This document shows, one piece after another, positions 12,363-23,500 of a stretch of 64,000 nucleotides of DNA (positions within the stretch are counted from its first letter, which is position 1; each line of letters starts with the position of its first letter). The stretch is from Pipra filicauda (lineage: Eukaryota; Chordata; Aves; Passeriformes; Pipridae): assembly GCF_003945595.2 (NCBI RefSeq), contig NW_024104532.1, positions 1,735,501 through 1,799,500 of the forward strand, written 5' to 3'. Both the position numbers and the translations under genes were made by a program. The notes below the pieces were generated by a model. It ran no database searches. It had not been told where the DNA came from and was given only the letters and a program-made list of their open reading frames with translations.

Positions 12363-14540
12363 AGCGGAGGTGAAAGCTGAAGCACAGCAATGAAGCAGAT
12401 GAGCCTCTGTGCGATGTTTGTGCTCCCTTTTCCTCTCGACTCTGAAGAAAAGTTAACTTTTATGGCCAGGTTCACCTTGGGGCTTGCTTCCCAGAGCTTG
12501 TCACAGCTCTCTCCCTTCAACACACACACAGGTGCACGAATATGGCTGCATTTTTGTGCCTCCTGAACTAAGGTCAGGTCTGAGCTGCTGCCTTCTTACA
12601 GAGAGTCAGAGAGGCCTCCTCACTGGAGAATTAATCTTGAAGTTATTCTCAACCAGATAACCTGTGCCCCCTCAGAGCACACTCGTACAGAGCTACAGAC
12701 ATCTTCAGTCCTTGTCTTTCTGATACGTTTGGTCAGGAGCTGCCGGGCTGCAGTGAATCACCAAGACATGGTCAGACACTCTTGCAAACCCGCTAAAACT
12801 CTTGCAAGGACCTACAGAACAAGACACATTTTGACATAAATAAATGTGGGAAAATTAGGGATTCATATACTTCAAAAAAAAATGAAGAGAATAATTTCAT
12901 TCCTCTATAAAAAACAGAGTTTGGCTGGACTGGACATATAGGACAGAGTTTGTTATATGTTTCAGGAAAGGGTTAAGTGATTATCTAAGTAATTTTTTTG
13001 ATTGAGATCTTCAAATATGCATCCAAATTAGTGGTGAAGTATTTTCATTGGCAATTCTGGGGGAAATGTGTGTTAGAGCACTGTATTTACTACTCCTGTT
13101 GTAGGCCTACACAAAAAAGCCAACTAGAATTGTCATTCCTGCTGTTAGGCTGTGACCTGGGTAGTCATTGGCATTTGTGTCCTGGAATTACTTTATTAAA
13201 GTTTTCTAAGATGTGTGCTCTTTCACATGACCTGCCAATCATGTTGGAGCAGTGCCATAAGCTCTGGTCTAGTTGTATCCTCAAGGGCACCAAGGAGAGG
13301 AAGAGTGAAGAGGGTTGTGGAGTTGGAACTATTACTTATTTATCTAAAGTATTGACCTGACCTCCCCTACTGAAATATCAGCATTAGATGCTGGGGAAAA
13401 GGGATGCCAGAGCCAGCTCCTTCTGGGAGTAGAGGAAACAGAGATGTCAAATGGGGCCCAAATCAGGCAGTGTGCCATTGAGACAATGGTGGTGGGGACA
13501 GGCAGGAGGTGGCAATGACACGACGCAGTGAGTACAACTGGTGGGTGAGCAGAGAGGCAGCAACCAGCTGACCAAGTGTCTCGGTGAAGCTCAATGTCAG
13601 GCTGCTGCACAGCATCTCTGAGAGGTGGCCTTGTTGTATTGAGTGGACTTGGAATGCTCACTGTTAGGTTTTGCACTTTTTTATTAGTACAGTCATAATT
13701 AAGAGTATCTATGAAGCCACGAGGCAAGAGGGCATCAATAAGTCATGCCATTATACACCTTATATCTAGATTTCCCTGTTTGATGACAGAATACACTCCT
13801 CTCCTTTTGGGCATATGACCCATCAATGGCCATGTGTCTCTCTGCAGCCTGAATGTGAACCCTGCACCTGGTCCTCATATGATTTGGGTTTTGGAGGGTT
13901 TTGTTTTGGCATCAAGAAAGCAATTCATCATCTATTACAGTGCTGTCACCCAGGTGAGGTCCGTTTTGATTGTCAGGATATCACTGGGGCTGACCAGCAG
14001 ACTCCTCTTCATCTGAATGAGAAGGCTCATGCCATCTTAATCCCCTGCCCACCCCCCCTTTCTTTTTAAATCTGGCTAAATTTAAATTTCAAACAAAGTC
14101 ATTGTCATTGGATCCAAAAGACTGAAAAAGAGCTCTTGTTCTGCTTCACCTATTACAGGTTATACTACATCCTGAATTTAATCTTTCAGCCTGCTTTTCA
14201 GATTCATGTGACCCAACATCTTTGTAGTGAGTTGAGCACTCACAGAGCCTTCAGCTGCAGTGAGAGCTGCCAATATTCACACCAAGTGAAAGAGAAGCAG
14301 GAGAATTATCTCAGACAGAAGAAACAGATCTCTTGTGCTGACAGAATAAACACATTTGGGGTCTGACTTTGCCAACAGCTTTCCTTCCTCTAACAACTAC
14401 TGGAGTGGATCTGCTAACATTTAAGAGATATCCAACACTTTACATTGCAAGAAGACACTTCCAGCTGCTCATGCTTTTAGCAAATTTAATTTTTATAAGT
14501 AAATTTTAACTGCAACCCCAAACATCCTCATTGCTCCCTA

Positions 14541-14651
14541 GGGAATGCTTGGAGCCTTGAATTAGGTGGGGTGTTTAAAGGGTTTTGATTGTCCCTATTC
14601 CTTCCATGGGAATGCTTGGAACCTTGCATTAGGTGTGGTGTTTAAAGGTCT
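14541..14651 (+). repeat. Local direct duplication, about 42 bp, offset 67 bp
   Basis: The segment starting 'gggaatgcttgga' and ending 'gtgtttaaagg' occurs at 14541-14582 and again at 14608-14649, with only three or four differences. It is a small, fairly recent segmental tandem duplication of no evident function. Confidence 0.85.
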
Positions 14652-15354
14652 TCTGTATTACAGAGAAGTTAAGTTCCAGTATGTCAGCCCTCCACATGCC
14701 AGAAGTAAAGTTCCTCATGGTCCTCTCCTGCCAGAGGAGTACAGAGCGAAACAGAATGCCCAGAATGAATTTAGCAGCTGATGCATTTGTCATTAAGGAA
14801 GGGCAGCAGAATGGAAACACTTTATAGGAGCCTCCTTCACAGTCGAGTCAAGAAGCCAGTTACAGCTCAGCAGAGGCTGGGGCAGTTCTTAGATCTAGGC
14901 CTGAGCAGGTCACTCAAGACCTGGTCCCTGAAGTGTTGCCATTGACTTAAATAATACCAAGATGAAAACTTAAATCTCCCTGGGTCTCTGGCACTGCCTT
15001 GTGTGATCACTGTGTTTAGAGAGAGACAGCTCTTGCAGCTGAGTACCTAAAGCCAGAAATGCTCCTGAAATCCATTAGAAAAATATGTTGGCCCTACGGG
15101 CAAACAAGGCTAAAACAATGGAAATAATAAGATTAATGATAACAGGATGAAATTTAGCATCCTGGGTGAAGATCCTTTGAAATCCATTAGAGATAGACGA
15201 AAAGGAGTTTCAATGCACCAGCATTCACTATGGTTCATTGTGTAATTCCATGAATTTCTGTTTCTCCTTAATTCACTAGCCTCTGGCTTCTTCATTTTAT
15301 TTTTTCCCCATTTATAGCTAGCAGAGGCAGAAAAATAAACACACAACTAGGAGC

Positions 15355-15383
15355 TGTATTCACAGACAGGAAGTAACTTTAAT
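15355..15383 (-). terminator. EBF1: Candidate distal EBF1 poly(A) signal and cleavage region
   Basis: In the sense orientation (minus strand), ATTAAA lies at 15383-15378. Beyond the expected cleavage zone comes a GU/U-rich stretch reading TTGTGTGTTTATTTTT (about 15342-15300), a good downstream element. This gives a 3'UTR of about 3.2 kb. A canonical AATAAA also lies at 15301-15296, so the true end could be about 80 bases further on. Confidence 0.5.
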
Positions 15384-16029
15384 TAAATATTGTGAAAGTT
15401 GAAAAGTTTTTACAGCTTGAATTTCTGCAAAAAAATTATAACAATCTCTACAGTAGTTAGTTTCTCTAACAATAGAACTGTACAGTGTGTGTGTCTATTC
15501 AAAAAGATTTAGATAAGAAGGTGAAAGGTTAGTAGTTTCAGAGATGACTTCATTTTAGCTGCATCCTAGTACAACTGTGAGGAAATAGGCATTACTTTAT
15601 GCAATCCAGTCATTGTGAAGCTTCACCTTGTTAAAACTGAAATCTGAATGTTTCCACTTAAAGCCATATTCTGTAAACAGCTGCATCTTTTACTTTGTAA
15701 AAGACAAGGGTGGTGCAGGGGAGATTTTTGATAAATTCCCATTCATCAGATCACGATAAGTAGCTGCAACAAAACAAAATTATGCACATTGTCAAAGGAT
15801 CTTTGGACACTGGCTTAGAGACTACAAACATCGTGGCTAAGAGTGGTGTCAAAATCACTAGGACTGAGTGGAGCTCTACAAGAGTAATCGACGGTGTCAC
15901 TGGACAAAATATGGCTTTAAATTTGATTACATTGTCGTGCTGTTGCTTTACTATGTGAATTAGAATAATCACTTGGAATACAGAGAAGCAATAAACTGAT
16001 GTCTCTCACATTTTCCAGTTTTCTCTTCT

Positions 16030-16035
16030 TTTATT
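16030..16035 (-). terminator. EBF1: Candidate internal poly(A) signal AATAAA
   Basis: A canonical AATAAA lies in the sense strand about 2.5 kb after the stop codon. It is followed by a moderately GU-rich stretch (TGTGAGAG, then GTTTATTGC). It would give a shorter 3'UTR form. Usage cannot be judged from sequence. Confidence 0.35.
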
Positions 16036-17368
16036 TTCTCACCATGAAAAAAAAAAAAAATCCTGTTTTCTTCCCTTCCCCCCAAAGATCACACTGTGAC
16101 ATTCTAGTGAAAACCATTGCAAAATTCATACAGGAAGCATGCACAGTTGCAGCATCGTTGTAAATGATTTCTTGCTTGACTAGAAAAAAGTTATATTGTT
16201 TTAAGGTAACAAAACAGTTCTTTTGTGCTTTTCAATTCCTTTTTTTTTTTTCTTAGAATGTTAGTGATGATTGACAGTTCTGGTGCACAGTACAATGTAC
16301 AAGTGAAATGAATATGATTTGCATTGTTAAGGCATCCAATCTGCTGGTTTATATTTATGTGAAAGACAGAGAAATATACAAGCAGACTTAAGAAAGAAAG
16401 TATTTTCATTGAGTTCTATGAAGTTTCTCCCCATATTTAATGCACAAAAATGCGTCACTCCAAAGAGGAGAAATCCCATGCATATTAATAGAGTAAAACA
16501 GCATTAGTTTTTGTTAAGCCTCAAAAGCAAAGGATACATTTTTTTTTTGTAAATCTACATAACTAAATGCTACAAGAATAATATGCTACCTTTTGCCATA
16601 TATTGGAAAAAACTTCTTAACTTACAAATAATACAAAAATAGACAATGGCTTTTGGGTGGAAATTAAAAAAAAATGGAAGCATGGTTTTAAACAATACTA
16701 AAAAAATCAACCCTATAAATGAAATGTATTAAAATCACATTTAAACAGCTAATACAACGGTGAATGACCAAACAAATCAGCACTTTTCACATAGCAAACA
16801 TACACAATAAAATAAACTTGTAGGGGACAAAAAGCAATGTACAAATTCCAAAGATAAATACATTATTTATATGGATATTTTACAAAATCCCCCAACAAAC
16901 AAACAAACAAAAAACAGAAACAAAAAGCTTTTTTTTTCTTTAATTAATTTGCAAGTATGTGCAAGCTAAAGGTAGTGAGCTCTTTTTGCAAAATATGCAG
17001 TAAAATTCTTTTTTTTTTTTTTGTGATATTGAAAAACTGTCTTAAGACATTAAAATGTATAAATAGAACAACAACTTTGGCAAAAAATCACAAAAAATCT
17101 ACAGTATTTATAACTACATACAAAACACAACAGCAAAGAAAAAATATCAGGTAATGCATCTTCAGAGCTTTGCTGCCTCTTTGACTAATAGTTTTTAAGA
17201 ACACTTCCCAGATAATGATAGCAAAATTTTTGTAAAACAGAAGCTATGGTTTTGATTTGAAACCTTCCTAACAGCCCCTCCCCCTCCCCCCCCCAACCTC
17301 ATGTTTCCATTCACTATTCAAAAGCAGTTACCTGTTGCTTTATATAGTATGATACAGACTGAGAGGGT

Positions 17369-17752
17369 CGACTGATACAGGAATGATCCCAGTGGGAGGC
17401 TGACGCAACCTGTGCTTTTAGGTGGGGAGGATGGGGAACGGCATCCGGGGCTGTTCTCATCCTGCCCCATAAAAACAGGCCGAGGGGAGAAGTGCTACAC
17501 TGAAAAACCCCACAGGGACGGCCGCAGTCTGTGTCCTCAGGCCAAATCCAAACGGCGTTCCCAGCGCGGCTCAGGCGATGCTACGCTTCAGGAAGGCCAC
17601 TCGTTTGGAAGGAGTCTGATACATCAGCTAAAGAGAGAGCTGTGCTCGTCTAATTCTGCAGTTTTAGCATCATATCTAGAGGCACTGGATTTTCGTTTCA
17701 AGAGCAACGTGTTTGCTATTTGCATCCTTACCTTCCCTTTCACCAACGTTTT
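17369..17752. other. CpG-dense patch within the EBF1 3'UTR
   Basis: I count 18 CpG dinucleotides in about 380 bp, against roughly nine in the preceding 2 kb. Several are clustered ('ggcgttcccagcgcggctc' at 17553-17571). The plus strand also stays open for 120 codons (17412-17774), but that product resembles nothing I know and is antisense to EBF1. The patch could be a small CpG island or a conserved 3'UTR element. Confidence 0.65.
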
Positions 17753-17821
17753 GCTGAAAAAGGTTAGACTTTAGGGCCCCCTTCTAACCTGGTGTCCCAT
17801 GATGAACTTTTCCTGTTGCAT

Positions 17822-17829
17822 TATTTACA
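17822..17829 (-). promoter_or_regulatory. Pumilio-type motif UGUAAAUA in the 3'UTR
   Basis: The minus strand reads TGTAAATA, an exact match to the PUM1/PUM2 consensus UGUANAUA. It was the only one noticed in this 3'UTR. A single 8-mer can occur by chance. Confidence 0.35.
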
Positions 17830-18440
17830 CAATTATTCAGCCTGATATTAAAGACAGAGGTTCCTCATCCCACCCCTCATGCCACCCTCATCACCCAAAA
17901 ATATCAGCTTTCTAGGGAGTGAAACCTATTTAATTAGAACATTAAAAATGCATCATATTAGCAAGTCACCACTGGATAAGCAACATATATGAGCCGACCC
18001 TTATTTAAATGGCCATAATTCTTCTACGAAAAACTAACTGGCACTTCTATTCTGTCCCATACAGACTTGTATGTAAATGACATCACTCCATTTTTCTTTA
18101 CACAGCTTTAAAAAAAAAAATTCATAAATTAAAAATGTGGAGTTCCATCTCTAGTGTCCCTTGCGTAATTGTATGATTTATAAAAGACAAATGGTGTTGA
18201 GTTAAATCAAGCCTTAAAAAAACACAAAAAACCAGAAGGAAATAAAAGCAAGCCCCCACCCCACAAAGAAAAAAAAAAGTGGACTTCTTTTTTTAACAAC
18301 ATACAATAAATATATCTCCCAGGTATTTGGGATGGACAACATGAATCAACACCTTGCAATTGTAGATTGTTAATTTCAGTATTTGCAAGGATGGTGATTT
18401 TTGTTTTGTTTAAAAATCTGCAGTTATTGTAAGATCCTTC

Positions 18441-18457
18441 TTTATTTCTTTTTTATT
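18441..18457 (-). terminator. EBF1: Candidate proximal poly(A) signals (two AATAAA)
   Basis: Two canonical AATAAA hexamers lie about 105 and 116 nt after the stop codon in the sense direction (18457-18452 and 18446-18441). The downstream sequence lacks an obvious GU-rich element, so use is doubtful. If used, the 3'UTR would be only about 130-150 nt and would lose the CpG patch and the Pumilio site. Confidence 0.3.
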
Positions 18458-18561
18458 TTTAAAAAGGCCTGAGTAAAAAGTTCCACTCTGGGACTTGTAT
18501 CAGATTCTCTCTGAAGCAGAATTCAACCTCTTCATTAATAAAATTCTTCAAGGCAATTCTT

Positions 18562-18593
18562 TCACATGGGGGGAACAATCATGCCAGATATAG
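18562..18593 (-). CDS. EBF1: EBF1 terminal coding exon
   Basis: This is the last coding exon, with only 32 coding bases. It starts with the last two bases of a split Ala codon and reads ISGMIVPPM followed by TGA. The acceptor is strong: a long pyrimidine tract (CTCTCTCTTGCC, then CACCCCTTTCCTTCTGACAG) leads directly to the exon. The G supplied by the preceding exon completes GCT (Ala). The peptide is the known C-terminus of EBF1 and sets it apart from EBF3. The short exon is easy to miss in automated annotation because its open frame is tiny. The 3'UTR follows in the same exon. Confidence 0.96.
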
Positions 18594-18838
18594 CTGTCAG
18601 AAGGAAAGGGGTGGGGGGCAAGAGAGAGAAAGAGAAAAACAGGGGGAAAAGGTTAATTTTCTGCATTATCAAGCAACTTTTAAAATCCTCAGAGCTTTAA
18701 ACATTTACTAGAAATGTACTCAGCTGTACTTTGAGTTAAATTTATACATAAGTATCATTCATTAGAGACAACTAGGTACACAGCAATCATGGGAAGCCTC
18801 CTGACTGGAAAGTGGTTTAAATTGCAAGTGATTTGGCT

Positions 18839-18875
18839 GAAATTACTGGTTTTCTTGTAGAAATTACTGGTTTTC
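18839..18875 (+). repeat. Pair of 16-bp direct repeats
   Basis: The 16-mer GAAATTACTGGTTTTC occurs at 18839-18854 and again at 18860-18875, separated by five bases. It looks like a small slippage duplication. Confidence 0.9.
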
Positions 18876-19362
18876 CCCAATATCAGTATCAGACACCAAC
18901 TTATTTTTCTGATTTTAGTTTCGAAATCTTGAAATGGACAGGAGGCCTAAATTTGACCCAGCCATTGCCATGCATTCTATTACTCATTTAAAAGCAAAGC
19001 AGATATTTGCACCACACATAAGAAAACAGCTGGAGTCCCACAGGCCACCACTGTTAGGGACCTGGAAAGGTGTCCCTTGCATTGTCACACTGACATGGGT
19101 CATTCTCCTATGCTAGTTCTCTTACAACTTCAGTGTTCATCCCTTATGTATGTATTTCCAGATGCTCAGAAAGGGACTTAAACTCTCAAATCTAATTTTC
19201 AATTTGAAATATGTCCTTATATGGTGGGTTAGCAGACCAGCATCTGATGATTTTATTACACTTGTAGCAGACACCACCAACTACATCGAGTGAGTCATAT
19301 GCTAATGTTTATTTAGAATATTTTCTCTTTTGTTGGTTAAATTGAATCACCACTATTTCTTT

Positions 19363-19399
19363 ATTATGCTTCCTAGCCTCACTGGCTAGGAAGCGTAAT
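19363..19399 (+). repeat. Near-perfect hairpin, 16-bp stem and 5-base loop
   Basis: The left arm (19363-19378, containing GCTTCCTAGCC) and right arm (19384-19399, containing GGCTAGGAAGC) pair along all 16 positions around the loop TCACT, if one G-U wobble is allowed in a plus-strand RNA. On the minus strand (the EBF1 pre-mRNA) that position is a C-A mismatch. It lies inside the last EBF1 intron. The stem is shorter than a typical pre-miRNA hairpin. Confidence 0.85.
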
Positions 19400-22300
19400 G
19401 GTATAAAACCACCACCTCTCTTAAAAGGGAGACATTTATTAAAAGTCAACAGATATAGTCTTCCAAGTAGTTTGACTTCCAGCTTGATCTCTCTGTATCT
19501 ACTGGGGACTCAATGCAGATCAAACATACCAAGAGTCCAAGTGACATACTGTGAGCAAGCAGGTCATTACAAGGGGTAGTCATGCAAGTTTATGATGAAA
19601 ACTGTAACAACAATGTGTCCTTAAAATGCCAGTTGTACAGTTATTTGCCAAGAGGTAGAAAACAGATTTGCCTTCAGGTTGGTGGCACTTCATGGGCACA
19701 TGATTTAAATGCTGGAACTGCCTGCCATTGCAGACATCTGGACATGTAATTTCTTAAGGAAGAACTCAACCCTGTGACTGATGCTGATTCATTGTGCTTT
19801 AATTACAGCTGCAATTATTTGATAAGAACAGAGCCAAAGTAAAAGACTCACAGATTTGGGGTTGGAGGGGGAGAGGAGGGAAATGTTTTCTCCACAAACA
19901 CCACCATATGTGCAAGAATTACAAGTCTAATCAGCAAGGGGAGAACAGCTCGAGTAAACTGCACTGATTAAATGAAATAAAATGAGAGGAGAAGGCGAGA
20001 ATGCAAAACACATCCAACGTGTTTGCAACAGGCCATCCTCAGAGGTGACATGTTGCAACGGCATTTCAATTATTGGAATTCATAATTCAGAAATGGTTTT
20101 ACATGGAATTACTGTACTGATTGTTTCCACCCCACATAAGGGCTCTCCAAGGAGCTGAGAATGAGGATGAAAGGGATAGAGAGGTAAGTTGCTTTAAATC
20201 CTACAGGAAGACACTGATGTGCAAAGCATAGAGGACATTGGTGCAGAGAAAGGCATAGCTGACCACAGAGATCCCTCTTTTTCTAGTCAGGTAAGCAAGG
20301 AGCTGAGGACATGGGAACGGGTAGAGCCTTCCTATATGTGATGAGTGCAATAGAGTTAATCCTCTGTACATACTACTTCAGCATTTTTTTGTGCTTTTCA
20401 GCCCTTTATAAATTCTAAATGTATTGAAATTTTACATTAGAAAAAGTATCTGTTCTTCAGAACATGTCAAGATATTATCCCAACAAAAAATTCTCTCTCA
20501 GAACCAAATCAATCTCACCAATAAGTGGTCAAGAATTGTGTCTCTTGGGACAGCACAGCTGTGTACCCTAAGAGCCAAAAAAGGTGAGATAACTGCAATT
20601 CCTTCCTTCACGGTTTAGGCATTTCCCTGTGGTTACTGATCAGACATGCACCTTTTGCCATTGGAAACAAATGCCACAGACACTCATTTTTTCAAAGCAT
20701 TATTATTTTTGAAGAGCTCTGAAATTCTGAATTAAATTACAAGGCAAATGGCAAATGATATCTTTTCTGCCTAAAAGCTTTGATATTTCCATTCTTTGCA
20801 AGTCTTCATTTACATCACTCCACTTTTGTTCCGTAAGTGCTACATCTAGTCATGCAAATTCTCTCAGCTGTAGCATGTTATCGATCCTGAAAACAGAGAT
20901 ATCAGTGGGAAACAATGTAGGTATGAGATCACACCACCTCCAAAAAGGGAGGGCAGAGAGTAGAGAAACTCCAACCAATGGCCTTTATTTCTTCTATCAC
21001 ACACTAATTTGTATTTGCTGCTAGCAAATTACAGAAATAATGCATTTTGGGTTTTACAAAATTGCATGGCAAGGAGAACAACAGATAAGCCTAGCTGCTG
21101 TTTTAGTGAGTTACTGCTGATATCTAAGCTACATAAGGAAAGCTTGATTGCTTTCTGATGTATCCAGAAGCCCAAGAGAGATAAGACAGCCTCCTTATAC
21201 ATGGTTGTTTATTTAAGCATTAAGGCACAACAGGCAGTGCATCTCTGAGTGATTATTACAAGCCTCAGGTGGTGTCAGAAGGCATGGGACTAAAGGCTGT
21301 GTGTCTTTAACTCACCAAGAAGTTCAATGATGACCGGAAAATGAACCATCTCTTGGTGTCTCATTCCTATTATGAAAACTGAATTGCTAAATAAAAATTA
21401 GGGAAAACACTCAGATCTGTGTGGTTTCTGGGCATTATAGGCGTGGATGTGACATAATGAGGAGACAATCAGAAAGCCCCAGTTGTGTCCAGTGCTCTCA
21501 GCTCATTCCATAATTGCTTTTCATAACACAGTACATGGAATCTGAGTCTTGTGAAAAGAAAAATGGTGCCTGAAAAAGCTTTCTCCTGTTACTCATTTTT
21601 TCTCTCCATCCTCAACAGCAAGCTGGGACAAGGTAAAGAGAGGAAAAACATTAACATGTTCAAAAGCTTATTTTTTTTTAATTCAGATGGAAAATATTTT
21701 TAGCTGTTGCTTTTAAAATTTGTAGCCTGTCAGCAGTGCCCAATCTTTTAAATGTCCAAAAACGAATCCCCTAAATGCTACAGCTCATCTGAAAATTTTG
21801 TTGTGTTTAATTCCTGACACAGTTTGTATTTACAACAAAGTCTTGATTGAAGGTATCCAAGTTCTGCATATACCTTCCTAAGTATTTATGCAATTTCTGA
21901 GCGTGTGTTTGTGCACCTTCAAGGATTCCTCTTCCCAATTCACCAGAATAACATGCACTGAGGGACAATGTTTTCCTTCAGGCACAATAGATCCCAGCCT
22001 TTACGAATTAATTCCTTCTACTCTGCTTGCATATAGATTTTTTTTTTTTGGCTGTTAATGGTGTTATCAGCATTATGCCTTCAAGCCCAGTGTTTCTCTT
22101 TCCAGAGGCCATACAGTGACATGGGGAGTCTGTGGAACAATATTCCCTTGCCTCTGCACAGCTCCTTCTGAACCTGGCTTTGACAATCATAGATTTTATT
22201 TCCCACTCATGCTCTTTGGGTAGTTTGCACAGGCACGTGGAAAGGAAACAGATCTCAGATCTGGTGGAAGCACAACACATACCACAAAATCTTTCCCACC

Positions 22301-23305
22301 TCTGGCACTGTTGGAGGCAGCTGGATGCACCTGTTTATGGAAACTCCTGGATCTAAGCGAGCATGAAAATGTCTCAGCACACTAATGCACAGTGAAGGAA
22401 TTACACAAGAAGGTTTAGGCACCATGTTGTAAAACAGGTTGAGCCAGACAATGAGGTGGGTGGTGCTGGGCTTTGCAGCACCCTCAGTTTGACAAGCTTT
22501 TGTCCATCACTCCCTCACCTGCATCAACGCTTCAAACGGATTTAGGTGCTAATGCTGGAATACTTGTAATGAGAGGGGAAGGGAGGCAGAAAAGGAGCAG
22601 CCCCTTGATGCCAGCAGTTCAAAAGGCTTTCCAAAAGGGCCTGCACCATTTATGGAATTAATTGGCACAGAAATAGATTAATCAGTGAAAACTAATGTTT
22701 GCCCTGGTACGAGTTAAACTGGAAAATGTTCCTGTTAGTTTGTAATGCATCTCCTATTTATGAAAGGAAAGGTTTGTGCCAAGTTCTGTAAAGGTCTATT
22801 TGCTCTCAGTAGGATTTCTGCACAAGTGTACTATGACAAAGGACAAAAAGGAAGGGAAGATTGAGTGACGTACTTCAGGAGAAGGCCAGCCCCTGGAGAG
22901 ACCCTGCAGTGGAGTACTTGCTAGAGTCCACAAAAGACTGGTCTGATAAAGGACGACAACAGGGAATAAGAGAGGAAAGAAAGAAAAAGGACGGTATTAG
23001 TAAGCTGAAATATTACTTGTTTTTATCATAACAGTAGGTCTGTGCTTTAAAGGACACAGCCTCTCAATTCAGCAGTATTAGTTGAGTTAGAGGTAGGGTG
23101 GTTGCCAAACACCTGCGGTACAAGGTGGGCTGGTGGTGGAGTCCAGTTACTCTTTACAGTAGGAGACTTTGAGACAGAGACCACCAGGGATCCCCCACTG
23201 TGTTCTATCCCCTTTGACAACTCAGTGTTGCTTAGAGCCTTGCAAGGCACTGGGAATTCACAGTTTGAGAGCAGCCACCTACTCTCCAGACCGGGCTTCA
23301 CGTAC

Positions 23306-23500
23306 CTTGCAGGCTGTTGCCGTTGGTGCTGGTGCAGGTGGGAGGAGGAGAAGTTTGCGGTCTCACAACAGGTGCAAAAGCACTCTTCTGTTTCACTGCT
23401 GAGACCATGTTGGCTGGTGAGAAGGAGAAAATCCCAGAGGAACTGCTACAGTTCGAGGGCAGACTAGTGGAGGAGGCCATTGTCGGACTTGATGGCACAA
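23306..23500 (-). CDS. EBF1: EBF1 penultimate coding exon (Ser/Pro-rich activation region)
   Basis: The exon is 195 nt and encodes 64 whole codons flanked by split codons (Ile at the start, Ala at the end). It begins VPSSPTM and contains two short blocks typical of EBF1, [14 protein letters not shown] and [14 protein letters not shown], ending NGNSLQ. Composition is rich in Ser, Thr and Pro, as expected for the COE C-terminal transactivation region; no fold or catalytic residue is expected. The acceptor is CCTCTAG after a long T run; the donor is AAG|GTACGT, close to ideal. Plus-strand frames across this exon are antisense shadows. The paralogue call for the whole gene rests mainly on this exon. 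Confidence 0.98.

Larger units (their letters stand above)
1..15359. other. Intergenic DNA downstream of EBF1
   Basis: No exon of a recognisable protein was found on either strand. Open frames here are under 130 codons, look like nothing known to me and lack convincing splice context. The stretch holds degenerate CR1 pieces (4.2-4.7 kb), a copy of a palindromic-core repeat (5.2 kb), a MIR-like SINE (7.2 kb), a homeodomain-motif-rich block (10.0-10.5 kb), a G-quadruplex motif (12.3 kb) and a short tandem duplication (14.5 kb). In mammals the 3' side of EBF1 faces a long gene desert, which fits. A lncRNA or distal enhancers could be present but cannot be shown from sequence alone. Confidence 0.7.
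15360..18561 (-). other. EBF1: EBF1 3' untranslated region
   Basis: The stop codon TGA lies at 18564-18562 and is followed, in the sense direction, by about 3.2 kb of U-rich, stop-dense sequence with no further exon signals, up to the distal poly(A) candidate. Internal poly(A) hexamers occur at 18457-18452, 18446-18441 and 16035-16030. A CpG-dense patch lies at 17369-17752 and one Pumilio-type UGUAAAUA lies at 17829-17822. Plus-strand A-rich runs near 16540-17150 are U-runs in the mRNA. The length is inferred; no transcript evidence is available. Confidence 0.6.
18594..23305 (-). other. EBF1 last intron (4.7 kb)
   Basis: The donor is GTACGT at the high-coordinate end and the acceptor ends in GACAG. 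It contains a 16-bp-stem hairpin (19363-19399) and a pair of 16-bp direct repeats (18839-18875). No further exon or clear transposon was recognised. Confidence 0.9.

Noticed and set aside
13344..13727. 127-codon minus-strand open frame downstream of EBF1
   Set aside because: No recognisable domain, no splice or promoter context, and local stop depletion from GC-richer sequence explains it.
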